Part shown: one piece after another, positions 1 through 9,746 of the stretch | Position numbering within the stretch: the stretch's first letter is position 1 | Layout: every line of letters starts with the position of its first letter | DNA from: Marchantia polymorpha subsp. ruderalis | Lineage: Eukaryota > Streptophyta > Marchantiopsida > Marchantiales > Marchantiaceae | Direction of reading: 5' to 3' | Assembly (NCBI GenBank): GCA_037833965.1 | Contig: AP031351.1 | Location: 1,934,501 to 1,998,500 of the forward strand | Length of the DNA: 64,000 nucleotides | Made by a program: the position numbers and the translations under genes | Notes under the pieces: generated by a model | Database searches by the model: none | Seen by the model: only the letters and a program-made list of their open reading frames with translations | What the model was told of the DNA's origin: nothing

Positions 1-900
1 CCAGACCTCGATCGAGTTGGACATATCGATTTGATGATTGCGGCATGGCCATGTCAGGGGCACACACGCGCTGGGCATGGAGCAGGGTTACATGACCCGA
101 GATCTCAGATGTTTTGGGAGATGCTACGAGTGTTACGTCATCTCCAGGAGCAGCAGACACGTTCTCCCGCATACATTCTAGAGAACGTACCATTGTTGGG
201 TGACACTCGGGCCCAGTTGATGGCGAGTGTCCATGAGGTCAGTGCATGGATTGGATCAGCAGTGTTGTTGGATGCTGCGAGGGTTGGTTCACGTGCTCAT
301 CGTGCACGTTTATGGTGGATCAACCTTGTACCACGAGAGATGTTGCGTCATGCGTATGATTCTGTGCATCATGATCCTACCCTCACCGTTGACAGGATCT
401 TGGATGTATCTCGATACTCTCAGGTGGTGAGAGTGGCGGATAGGTCATCCATGGCATTGGTGAACCACGTAGGTCAGCCTCGGATGGCTTTGCCTACGTT
501 GGTCAGTTATCCGGCATCACATGCATATCGTGATGGGGGACCTGGACTACTGTGGGACAGTACCCTACATCAGTTGGTGGAGCCCAACGCTGATGAGAGA
601 GAGCGTGCGATGGGGTTTCTTACAGGTGTGACCGCGGATTCTTCAGTTTCAGAGTCATCGCGTCGTCATGTTTTGGGTCAGGCTATGGACCTGAACTGCT
701 TGACGTGGATTATGAGCTTGGGTTTGGCCGAGCAACGCCGTTTGCGCGCAGATTTGGTAGTTGTTACACCACTTATTAGCTCATTGCCTACCGGGACGGT
801 AGTGGCAATGGCTGGGGGCGACTTGCAAGATATTTGTCATCCTTGGAGTTCATGGGACGTGACGAGAGGACTTGCGAGAGTAGACGCCCATGCAGTTTGA
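1..900 (+). pseudogene. Cytosine-5 DNA methyltransferase, C-terminal part (copy A)
   Basis: The frame is open from the first base and stops with TGA at 898-900. It begins just before catalytic motif IV, Pro-Cys-Gln with the catalytic Cys at 52-54, followed by motif VI Glu-Asn-Val at 181-189, an AHRAR-type motif VIII at 295-309, and a C-terminal Arg-Glu-Arg-x-Met-Gly...Gly-Gln-Ala motif IX-X region. The translation is identical to that of 8847-9746. The SAM-binding motif I lies outside the window or is absent, so this copy is partial as seen. Upstream sequence would show whether a second full gag-protease-methyltransferase unit precedes it. Confidence 0.85.
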
Positions 901-2995
901 GATGTTGGTCACGGGGAGGTTGCTACGAAGGAGGGTACGGAGAACCCTTCTTTGGAGGAGGTGTCATAGCAACCAGTGACAGTATCGCCTTCCTCTTGTG
1001 GGTCCATGGAGGAGGAGTGGGAGCCATCGATTGGTTCTCAGACCACCGGAGGAGAGAGGCGACGGTTGACACAATTCCTACGTGACTATATGAGTTGTTT
1101 GTGATAGTTGTGATACCTTTGTGTGTGGACACGCTCGTTCCTTGTGTATGTATGTGTGAGTTGTGAGTAGAGCATGTCAACAATGTATGATGTATGGCGA
1201 TACTGAGTCGCACGACAAACACGATATCACTCTTGTTTTTTTTTCATTGTCCGCTATCAAATTGATAAAATTTGTGCTTATCAAGATCAAAATAACAATG
1301 CAATGATTGATTATGATTCTATTGCTCATGTGCTACCACATGAACTTTTCAAGTTATATATAGCAGATTTTATAAGAAAGAATCTACAACATGTTTTTGA
1401 TTGAAACATTCCTATTCATAAGAGCAGATTGATTTTATAGATAATGAACGAAAAGTTGTAATCCAGTAGTTAAGTGCATTGTCAATTCACTTTCCAGCAG
1501 TTCAAGTTTCAAGTATGTTTGGTCTTCATTTGATGCTCAAGATCCAAATTTAATGGAATATTGTGGTGTAATTGCAATGTTTTTTCCTAAATTCAATGCG
1601 GAAGAGTATGACTTTTAAATTTTGTGTTGGAAAAAAGATGTGTTTCGCAAAAGATCATCAAACTTTGGATTAAAATGAGTCATGCAAGCATAATTATTTT
1701 TTTCATAGAACAATTTGAGCATCGATAAATGCTAAGTAAACAATTTGTATTGAAAATTGACTAAATTTTGTTTGGAGTGTACTAAATTAGCCTAAATTTA
1801 ATATTTTTTAGGATATATAAATTAAATTAAACTAAATTGATTTTTTCAGTAGACAAAATTAACCTAACCTAATTTTTGTTAGTAAACTATTGTAAACTAA
1901 ATTGAAATTTTGTAGAAGATTAAATTAACTTAAATTAATTTTATTGAGTAGAATAAATTAAACTAAATTGAGTTTTTGGAGGATATTAAATTGATCAAAA
2001 TTTTTTTTTTGAGTAAACTAAATTAAGCATATTTAGATATATTAATCAAATGATTATTATAACTATTCTTGATTATGAGTGATAACTCCTATGTTGTTTA
2101 AATTGCGAAAAAACATTATTCTTTACATTTTCAAGGTTGTGTTATTATCAGATATAATAACATACATTGATATGTTAGTAATCGACTAAATACATTATAT
2201 ATGTGTTATTGATTTAGATTGTATTAGATTAATGTTGTAACAATTATGATGTATATCTGGAGCATATGATTATTCATGCTCATGATATAATCAAGTTTCA
2301 GAAGATATTCGAATTGAGTAATTTGTGCAAAGTTGATTTTTTTATTCATCTTTATGTGAACTTAATGAAATAAAATTTTTTAAAATATCAATCTTTCATC
2401 ACATAGAGTTTATAAAGTAGACATCCTTTTATTATTGTTTACTATTTTAATTTTTGTATATGTAAAGAATAATCATATAAAATTTTCCGGAAGGGAAGGG
2501 CGCATCTTGTACCTAGGCTTGGCTACTCCGCAACTTAAGGCTTGTGGGGCCTCAATTCGAACCCCATGGTCCAAGGGACACGAGACTATACGATTCAGTG
2601 ATCTATAGAATGCGGGAAGACTATTATAACTGATTATAATAGGAAATGTATATATGATATAAATAAAAGAAATTATAATCGCAAAAGTGATTATATGGAT
2701 AACTGCATATATCTAGATATTTCATATTTAAATTTATGAAGATAATTTCTTGGACTCACAGTTGCATCTAGATAATTCTTATTCCACGAAATATATAAAG
2801 TTTGCATGATACTTTTCGTGTCACGTATTATTGCCATTGCTTTTATCCCGCTTTTTCTTGCTCGTATGTTATCATTTTCAAACTGAATTATCTCCTCTTC
2901 TTTACAAGCCAGATTATGGTGTTAGATTGATCTTTGGACCGGTGGTCGCTCTTTACAAAGTACTTCGAGATACAACATACCACTGAAGCTCATGC

Positions 2996-3069
2996 GTCCG
3001 CATCGTCCTTATAGAACATTACATTTTAGACTGTCCGCATCGTCCTTATAGAACATTACATTTTAGACT
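2996..3069. repeat. Perfect 37-bp tandem duplication (x2)
   Basis: Two adjacent identical 37-bp units, 2996-3032 and 3033-3069, containing the core CATCGTCCTTATAGAACATT. The same pair appears at 11842-11915, so the duplication predates the copying of the large block. Confidence 0.9.
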
Positions 3070-3109
3070 ATCCCCTTTTACGCTAAATGATGTTCTTTGC
3101 TCAAAGAAG

Positions 3110-3852
3110 TTTACCCAACGTGGTCCATTGGATCATTTGGTCGATAACATAGAGCAGCAACAATCATATGAAGACAGTAAGTTCACCATTCCTGTCAGCA
3201 GTGATACATGCCCATGCAGATGTTGAAGCATTTTGAGAACTACGACTACAGGGAATATGTGATCACAAAGGGCGCTTCTCTTTCCATAAGATTGCAATGT
3301 AGTAGTGGTGTAGTTCTCAACACGTTTTGCGAGGAGACTACTTAAAAATAAGATTAAAATCAACTTAAAATCACGGTATAAAATGGTGTGCTTGGCAATA
3401 TAAAAACTGTTGCTAGAAAACTACCTACATGGAAGAAGATTCGATCAGTTGCCCAAGTTTCCTACCAGCATCATCTTCCCGATACAGCAATCATATGGAG
3501 ACAGTAATGTCACCATCCCTGTCCGGAGTGATACATGCCCATGCAGATGGTGAAGCAATTTAAGAAGTATGACCACGGATTGTGTCATCACAAAGGGCAC
3601 CGCTCTTCCCGTAAGATTGCAGCGAAGGTGATGTCGTATACAACGCATTTCGCGTACAGACTACCTTTAAATAAGATCAAAATGAATTGAATTGAATTTA
3701 TAATCAGGATATCAAAACGTATGTTTAGCAAGAGGTAGAGCCGGTGCTAGTAAGGTACATACATGGAAGAGGTTTTCATCAGTTGCCCAAATTTCCTATC
3801 AGCATCATCTTCGAGACACAGCAACAGCAAGAACCAGAATGTGACTGATTCA
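3110..3852. repeat. Diverged 320-334 bp tandem repeats in the element tail
   Basis: Sub-units share AATCATATG(A/G)AGACAGTAA (near 3168 and 3489, 320 bp apart) and GGAAGA(A/G)G...CAGTTGCCCAA (near 3431 and 3765, 334 bp apart), giving two full units and a third partial one. Tandem sub-repeats are common in long LTRs. Short minus-strand frames inside them (3133-3363, 3445-3648) resemble each other only because the DNA is repeated. The same array sits at 11956-12698. Confidence 0.75.
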
Positions 3853-3971
3853 GTATATTTGCATTATACTCGGGTGATTGCAACACATCCTTCTAGTACA
3901 TGATTGGAAGCCAAGTGGAAAGCTGGATCGGAGTAGAATTATGACTGATGGTGTATGATATGTGCAATGGA

Positions 3972-4079
3972 ATGCGACTGCTAACAGCGGCTGTGACTGA
4001 GTTCGTGAACGGCCTCTCACCGGAACAGGTCGGATTCACAAAAGGAAAAACCGTGAATTCTGTTTCAGACTATCGATAA
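3972..4079 (+). pseudogene. LINE reverse transcriptase fragment
   Basis: A 35-codon frame contains LSPEQVGFTKGKTVNSV, which matches the conserved 'P-x-Q-x-G-F-x-x-G-(R/K)' block in the N-terminal part of non-LTR (LINE) reverse transcriptases. It ends in a stop, and the sequence on both sides is not open in this frame. It lies just after the first long repeat and upstream of gag. It is debris of an unrelated non-LTR element and does not supply the missing reverse transcriptase of the gag-methyltransferase unit. Confidence 0.55.
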
Positions 4080-4245
4080 GCGTATCACACAAATCTATAT
4101 TGGCACTTCACTCGGGTGTGTGAGATAATCATCGTGGTTATCCATAGACTCTGATCTTTACTCAAATTGAGTTGAGATGCTAAGTTGAGATGTTCGTGAT
4201 TTCATGGACATTATGTCTACTTGAGTGACCACCAAGTTCATGTTT

Positions 4246-4460
4246 TGAGGGCGGTCCACAAACAACGGTTGATCCGTTCATTGAAATCTTTCTGGACAAG
4301 ATAAGTAGACTTCTGTTAGAGGCCGAGCTGATCAACCATGGGTGACTTCAATGTGGACTTGGACTTAGCGGGTATTCAGTGCTGTATTATGGTGTGGGAC
4401 AACAGTCATCGTCGTCGGACTAATCTTGGGAATCTTGTACGGTCTCGTTGGTAAAGTCAA
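4246..4460 (+). pseudogene. Possible LINE endonuclease (EEP) fragment
   Basis: One frame reads FIEIFLDKISRLLLEAELIN and, after a frameshift near 4340, the next reads GDFNVDLDLAG. Together they resemble the stretch leading to the catalytic Gly-Asp-Phe-Asn motif of LINE endonuclease/exonuclease/phosphatase domains. The order here (reverse transcriptase fragment first, endonuclease second) is the reverse of an intact LINE, so the two fragments come from rearranged or separate insertions. Short and broken; moderate support only. Confidence 0.4.
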
Positions 4461-4586
4461 CTTCACCGTTCGAAGACTGAATTCCAACACTGTCGTTTTT
4501 ACAACCGACTTCAGTTAGCTGACAGCAACCAACTAGATGGTGCTCTGACAACCTTCGAGGTCATATTTGGTTGCGCTATTCATTGA

Positions 4587-4616
4587 AGCTATTAATACAG
4601 TACTGTATTAATAGCT
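4587..4616. repeat. Perfect 30-bp palindrome
   Basis: AGCTATTAATACAGT is followed directly by its reverse complement with no spacer. AT-rich and non-coding. One of several such palindromes in the window. Confidence 0.9.
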
Positions 4617-5770
4617 GTATTTACAGTACAGTATTTAACTACAATGCTTTATGGTTAGTTATAGTGGTAGAGAGTTTAATTAGCAATAGTAGCATCGTGG
4701 CTCTTTACAAACTGAAGTTGTAGGGAGGTTTGTGAAATAGTCAGACATAATTGTCTTTGATGAGCTGGCAAGTGGATGGATCGAACCGCCGGTCGAGCCC
4801 TCAGAGATCGGGAGTCAATGTGAGTTGACAAGAGAGACAAAAAGGAAGTAAGGAAGAAGAGAAAAATCTGGTGGTTTTATAATGCGTCTGTTTTTAGTAG
4901 GTTATTTTTTTAGGCCTTTGTGGGTAGTAGTGATAGAAGAAATCAATTTGCTACAGTGGGAGAGAAGTACAATTGTCATCGATATTATCATCCTTTGTAT
5001 ACGGAAGTTAGTAAGTGTGCACATGTTTGATCACTAAGAAGAAGGAAGAAGGAAGAAGAAGAAAAGAAGAAAAGAAAAAAAGAAAAAAGAAAAAATCGAA
5101 GAGAAAAGAGAGAAAAAAAAGAGAAAGTATTTTTCTGGAGAGATTGAGAATTGGCACTCGGTCTCATTTATTATGATTTTTCAGTTGTGAAAATAATGGT
5201 TTTATCATTATTACTTTTGTCTATGTGGAACAGTTAGGGTAGATAGGTTTTTCCTATTTGTTATATTCCTTGCCCCTGGTTGAAGCGTGAAGTGGAGGTA
5301 TGAGGTGAAGTACGGGACAGCTCTGTGTGGATATCATCTTTGCGACGGGATGAACGGGATGGCGTTGCAGGCGCTGGAGACGGAAGGTGGTAGGGGGCGA
5401 TGGAGTTCGACTCGGGGTCGCGATGCGAGGCGATGTCATGTGTGTTCTGCTGTTATGTGCTGTGTTTCATTTCGGCTGGAGAGTCGTTGCTAGCTGTTTG
5501 CTTGTGTTTGGATACTCTCCCGTCTGGCTTCTTGATGCGCGCCCATGTCTGGGTTGACGTTGATTTCCGGAGTAGTTTTACTCCAGTGTGCTGTCGATAG
5601 TGCGGCTGGATTTGATCACCGGCGCCTATCTTTGTTTCTCTCATGGTGAGATTGTAGTGATGACCAGTGGACCATGAGAGTCTCCTTGCGGTGATGACAG
5701 GTTAGATTGCCCATACCCATAGTCAGTAGGGCTAGAGCAGGTTAGTGCAGGGACGAGGGCAGGTGGAGTT

Positions 5771-7465
5771 GTGGCAGAGGTGCCGGTTGGTGAGTCAGTC
5801 ATCACGGAGGAGTTTGGTAGTTCCGTTGAGGACCGTGGAGGATTTACGCGGAGTGGGTTGAGGTATCGGCTACCTCATCCTAGCGCATCAGTGGTTGTAG
5901 AGGCGCGAGGTGTGGCAGATAGCGGATCTTTGGTGGTGATATCATCTAGGATCCCACACTCGTGGACTGGGAACATGGACGGTATGTACGGAGCCATGAA
6001 GGGACCACGGCGGTACTCTGGGGCAGTGGGCACCATTGAGTTGGATGATTTCATCCAGGAGTTTGACACGTGATGCGATATGCAGTTCTTGCGTAACCCC
6101 ACGTTGTTTACACCCTTCTTTGCATGGAAGGGGTTGTTTCAGCATCTAGAGGGGCCTCCCATGGATGACTACCATGAGTTTGGGAGAGAGTATGCTGTGG
6201 AGATTGACGCATGGAGGCGTCATTGGTCTCCAAACTATATGTCGATCACCCAGGGTGATGTTGGTACCAGTGTAGGTGCGAGTGGTAGCATCACCGATGG
6301 TACTAGTGGAGCAGGTACCACCGGCGGTGCTGTTGGCGTTGCCAGCACGAGTGGAGAGACTATTGGCGTACCTTTGTTCAGCCCCATTCCTGAGTTCTTC
6401 AAGAGGTTGAGGAAGAACTATCAGGGGGTGAGGACGGAGAAGTTGAGGAGTCTCTAGGAGTTGGAGCGGAAGACTGGTGAGAGTCTTCGGGAGGCATACA
6501 CGCGTATGCGGCGGTTGATCTCAATTACTCACGGTGTAACTTAGGCACAGGCGGTCCAGTATTTGTACAGGATACTGGACAGAGAGCTACGGCGGAGGGT
6601 TCGGGATGCTACTCTCTTGAGCGATGCGTCACCGACATTGGCCTATGTGTTTGCTCTTTCTGAGAAGATTGAGCTTAACATAGTGGAGGAGAGAGTGGTG
6701 ACTTCTTCATTCGCTAGAGACGCAGCCACTACCTCTCGGGTCCCGCAGAGCACGGCACCGTCTAGACCCTTTGATGGTGGTAGTGGTGGGGATCGCAGAG
6801 TGCAAACAAGACACCAGACGGCCGCTAGAGACACAGGGGCACGTGCACCAGTGCCGTCGTTTGCTGGCCAGCAGCAGGGACCAGCATGTTGGACATGTGG
6901 AGGGGATCATCTGCGGAGAGATTGTCCCCAGGAGGCCGGAGGTCGGAGTGCACAGGCCAGACCCCAGTCAGCACAGGTGGTGTGTGACCACTATGGTCGA
7001 GCAGGTCATACTCGAGATCGATGTTTTGATCTTCATCTAGAGTTGACAGGTGGTGGTAGAGGTCGTGGTGGTGATGCTTCTCGAGGCCGAGGTGGCCGTG
7101 CTGGTAGAGGTGGTCGAGGTGCCGGTGTAGTTGGACGTCCTGTAGCGAGTGCTACTTCATCCACAGAGAGCGCGATGGCTGCTCAGATTGAGCAGTTGGA
7201 GCAGAGGCTTGCTGCTATGGCGAGTTCTGGGGCGAGCACTTCCACTTCTTACGAGGAAGAGGATTTCCCTTATCTAGCGAGTGCAGCACAGGTGGAGGCA
7301 TTGGTTGTAATGACTAGAGGTGCAGCTCGAGCTCCAGAGCCACGCGGTGCGACAGGGGAGTTGGATCCTCAGAGGGGTGAGGGTGGGCGTCAGGCCAGAC
7401 TTCCCCAGTCGTTTTTTGTTGTCAGAGGTGGGCAGTACTTCATCCATGAGACCTGTACCACCTAG
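5771..7465 (+). pseudogene. gag: Retrotransposon gag-like polyprotein (three stops)
   Basis: A single frame of about 560 codons is interrupted by stops at 6071-6073 (TGA), 6455-6457 (TAG) and 6542-6544 (TAG). The middle part, with ELERKTGESLREAYTRMRRL and the downstream DRELRRRVRDA, has the pattern of the retrotransposon gag capsid domain. A perfect CCHC zinc knuckle follows (CWTCGGDHLRRDC, about 6887-6925), then a second knuckle with Tyr in place of its second Cys (CDHYGRAGHTRDRC), an Arg-Gly-rich stretch typical of nucleic-acid binding, and a short coiled coil (QIEQLEQRLAAM). No ATG start is assured: the frame is open upstream of 5771, where the first candidate start is GTG. In life, Gag would form the particle and bind RNA. 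Confidence 0.7.
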
Positions 7466-8231
7466 TGACCTTAGTGGGAGGACTGAGACATCTACGTCAC
7501 GTGGGGTGGACACGGACACACCATCTACTGCAGTGACGCGGATGGCTAGCTCATTGATGAGATTTCCACTATTTTCAGCTACAGAGGTGATAGATTCTGG
7601 GATCGACTTGGCTCGGGTTTTTTGTGCAGCAGCCACGTTGTGTGAACGTGAGAGTATCACTGCTACGAGTGCCGAGATAGGCGAGACTATTGATGAGGAG
7701 CTATCCTCTACGACTCCATCAGGCGATGAGTCGACATGGCAGGCGGCAGCGGCACGGATGGAGTCCTTGCCAGCCCGACCAGCCATTGATCGGGAGAGGA
7801 TTGTCTCTGGTGTGTGTATGATGGACAACCGGAGCGGTGTATTTCGCTTAGTGAGTGCTACAGGGCAGGTGTATGTCCCAGCCAGAGTGTTGCTGGATTC
7901 TGGTGCACAGCCTTTGATGTTGGGCAAGATTGCCTGCATTAGTTTGGAAGTTCGGAGGTCCGAGTTGGAGCCTTGTCCGTTCCAGATTCAAACATCACTC
8001 GGTGGCACCAGCGACAGGTCGTACAGGATGACCAGAGAGCGCATATCAATGCAGTTGAGGCATGGTCATGCTCAGGATAGCTCGCAGTTTGGAGTTCGAG
8101 CGGTGGTGACATCAGCAGAGTCATATGATGTGCTTGTTGGTGGAGCGGTGTTATACCCGATGGGATTTCGGATGGATTATTGAACGGAGACGGCAGCTTA
8201 TCGCCCTGGTTGGGAGTCCGGTGATGGACGT
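7466..8231 (+). pseudogene. Retropepsin-like aspartic protease region
   Basis: This frame is shifted +1 relative to gag; the overlap is about 7320-7465 and the likely shift site is a run of six T at 7412-7417. VPARVLLDSGAQPLMLGK (about 7880-7930) carries the catalytic Asp-Ser-Gly-Ala of retroviral-type proteases. YDVLVGGAVLYPMGF near the end fits the C-terminal 'DVLLG' strand. A stop at 8181-8183 (TGA, one transition from TGG) breaks the frame, which otherwise continues in phase into the methyltransferase. The expected role is polyprotein cleavage. Confidence 0.65.
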
Positions 8232-9746
8232 ATGAGTGAGCTGCATGTGAGGTTCATTTCTCGAGATCTTGGATCTTCTCCTTCAGTTTTAGCCTCTATT
8301 GCGGGTTTCAGTGGAGTGCTCACATGCCTTGATGACTTGTTGGAGGGGAACAGATCAGCCGAGGATACTCCAGTCTATGAGGAGGTGGAGGAGATGGTGA
8401 GTCTTGCAGCGGCAGTGTCATCATCTTTGGATGTTCCACTTTGGGATTCTTGCCACGCATTACAGCAGGAGGCTGATAGGTTGGTGAAGAAGGCTTGGAG
8501 TGAGGCCTCTTTACCAGCAGAGGCAGAGCGAGTCTTAGGTGGTCGGCTAGTATGTGGTCTTAGCACCCTATCACCATTAGTTACTACACCTATCGTATGG
8601 GAGTATTCCCCGGAGGGTGTTTGTTTGCTGGCCCTTTTTGGAGGGATCAGCACGGGTTTGGCTGAAGTGTTGTAGTCAGGTATTCTTGTACGTAGATACT
8701 TGTACGTGGAGAAGGACAAGACTGCACGTCGGGTTTCTTCACGACATGTTACACAGTTGATGCAGCGTTTTCCTTTGTTGTTGCCGCGATCAGCTGTTCG
8801 AGGATACCAGAAGGCGTTGCCTTCAGCCATTTCATTGCTAAGGGGGCCAGACCTCGATCGAGTTGGACATATCGATTTGATGATTGCGGCATGGCCATGT
8901 CAGGGGCACACACGCGCTGGGCATGGAGCAGGGTTACATGACCCGAGATCTCAGATGTTTTGGGAGATGCTACGAGTGTTACGTCATCTCCAGGAGCAGC
9001 AGACACGTTCTCCCGCATACATTCTAGAGAACGTACCATTGTTGGGTGACACTCGGGCCCAGTTGATGGCGAGTGTCCATGAGGTCAGTGCATGGATTGG
9101 ATCAGCAGTGTTGTTGGATGCTGCGAGGGTTGGTTCACGTGCTCATCGTGCACGTTTATGGTGGATCAACCTTGTACCACGAGAGATGTTGCGTCATGCG
9201 TATGATTCTGTGCATCATGATCCTACCCTCACCGTTGACAGGATCTTGGATGTATCTCGATACTCTCAGGTGGTGAGAGTGGCGGATAGGTCATCCATGG
9301 CATTGGTGAACCACGTAGGTCAGCCTCGGATGGCTTTGCCTACGTTGGTCAGTTATCCGGCATCACATGCATATCGTGATGGGGGACCTGGACTACTGTG
9401 GGACAGTACCCTACATCAGTTGGTGGAGCCCAACGCTGATGAGAGAGAGCGTGCGATGGGGTTTCTTACAGGTGTGACCGCGGATTCTTCAGTTTCAGAG
9501 TCATCGCGTCGTCATGTTTTGGGTCAGGCTATGGACCTGAACTGCTTGACGTGGATTATGAGCTTGGGTTTGGCCGAGCAACGCCGTTTGCGCGCAGATT
9601 TGGTAGTTGTTACACCACTTATTAGCTCATTGCCTACCGGGACGGTAGTGGCAATGGCTGGGGGCGACTTGCAAGATATTTGTCATCCTTGGAGTTCATG
9701 GGACGTGACGAGAGGACTTGCGAGAGTAGACGCCCATGCAGTTTGA
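8232..9746 (+). pseudogene. Retroelement-borne cytosine-5 DNA methyltransferase (DNMT3/DRM-like)
   Basis: An in-frame reading of about 505 codons is broken by one TAG at 8673-8675. The order matches a C5-methyltransferase domain: SAM-binding motif I LFGGISTGLAEVL (about 8634-8672), the following acidic 'RRYLYVEKD' motif II, motif IV IDLMIAAWPCQGHTRAG with the catalytic Cys at 8898-8900, motif VI YILENV (9027-9035), motif VIII AHRARLWW (9141-9161), and terminal motifs IX-X (ERERAMGF...VLGQA). The unpermuted order, the form of motif I and the AHRAR motif favour DNMT3/DRM-like over DNMT1/CMT-like enzymes. An approximately 130-residue unrecognised stretch joins it to the protease. All listed catalytic motifs are present, so the stop at motif I is the only obvious defect in this domain. 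It could methylate DNA if read through or repaired. The target is unknown. Confidence 0.85.

Larger units (their letters stand above)
1..3854 (+). repeat. Long direct repeat, copy A
   Basis: This block recurs at 8847-12700 with a constant offset of 8,846 bp, and I see no difference between the copies by eye. It contains the C-terminal part of a cytosine methyltransferase frame (1-900), then about 3 kb of AT-rich non-coding sequence ending in 320-334 bp sub-repeats. The copies part at 3855/12701. The left limit is the window edge, so the repeat may extend further. It could be the shared portion of two tandem elements, or contain the LTRs of one element. No clear primer-binding site follows 3854. 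Confidence 0.95.
901..3854. other. Non-coding tail of the repeat, copy A
   Basis: No coding frame of note. The stretch 1240-2480 is very AT-rich and repeats short ACTAAATTGA-like motifs. At 2500-2585 a less AT-rich patch resembles a decayed tRNA gene (a TTCGAACCCC box near 2555 and a possible A-box near 2515), which might be a polymerase III promoter relic. Two perfect 37-bp tandem units lie at 2996-3069. Three diverged 320-334 bp units fill about 3110-3852. The same sequence is present at 9747-12700. Confidence 0.6.
3855..5770. other. Non-coding leader upstream of gag
   Basis: Apart from the LINE fragments and the 30-bp palindrome, this stretch holds a purine-rich tract of GAA and GAAAA runs at about 5035-5127 and then a less AT-rich 600 bp leading into gag. 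Short frames at 5254-5644 overlap on both strands and look random. Any promoter or primer-binding site of the retroelement should lie here, but I could not identify one. Confidence 0.5.

Noticed and set aside
31..900. Independent short gene starting at TTG 31
   Set aside because: The frame is open from base 1 and is the C-terminal part of the methyltransferase, as copy B shows; it is not a separate gene.
923..1222. Minus-strand 99-codon frame (also at 9769-10068)
   Set aside because: Low-complexity Thr/Ser/His composition, no domain, and present twice only because the DNA is duplicated.
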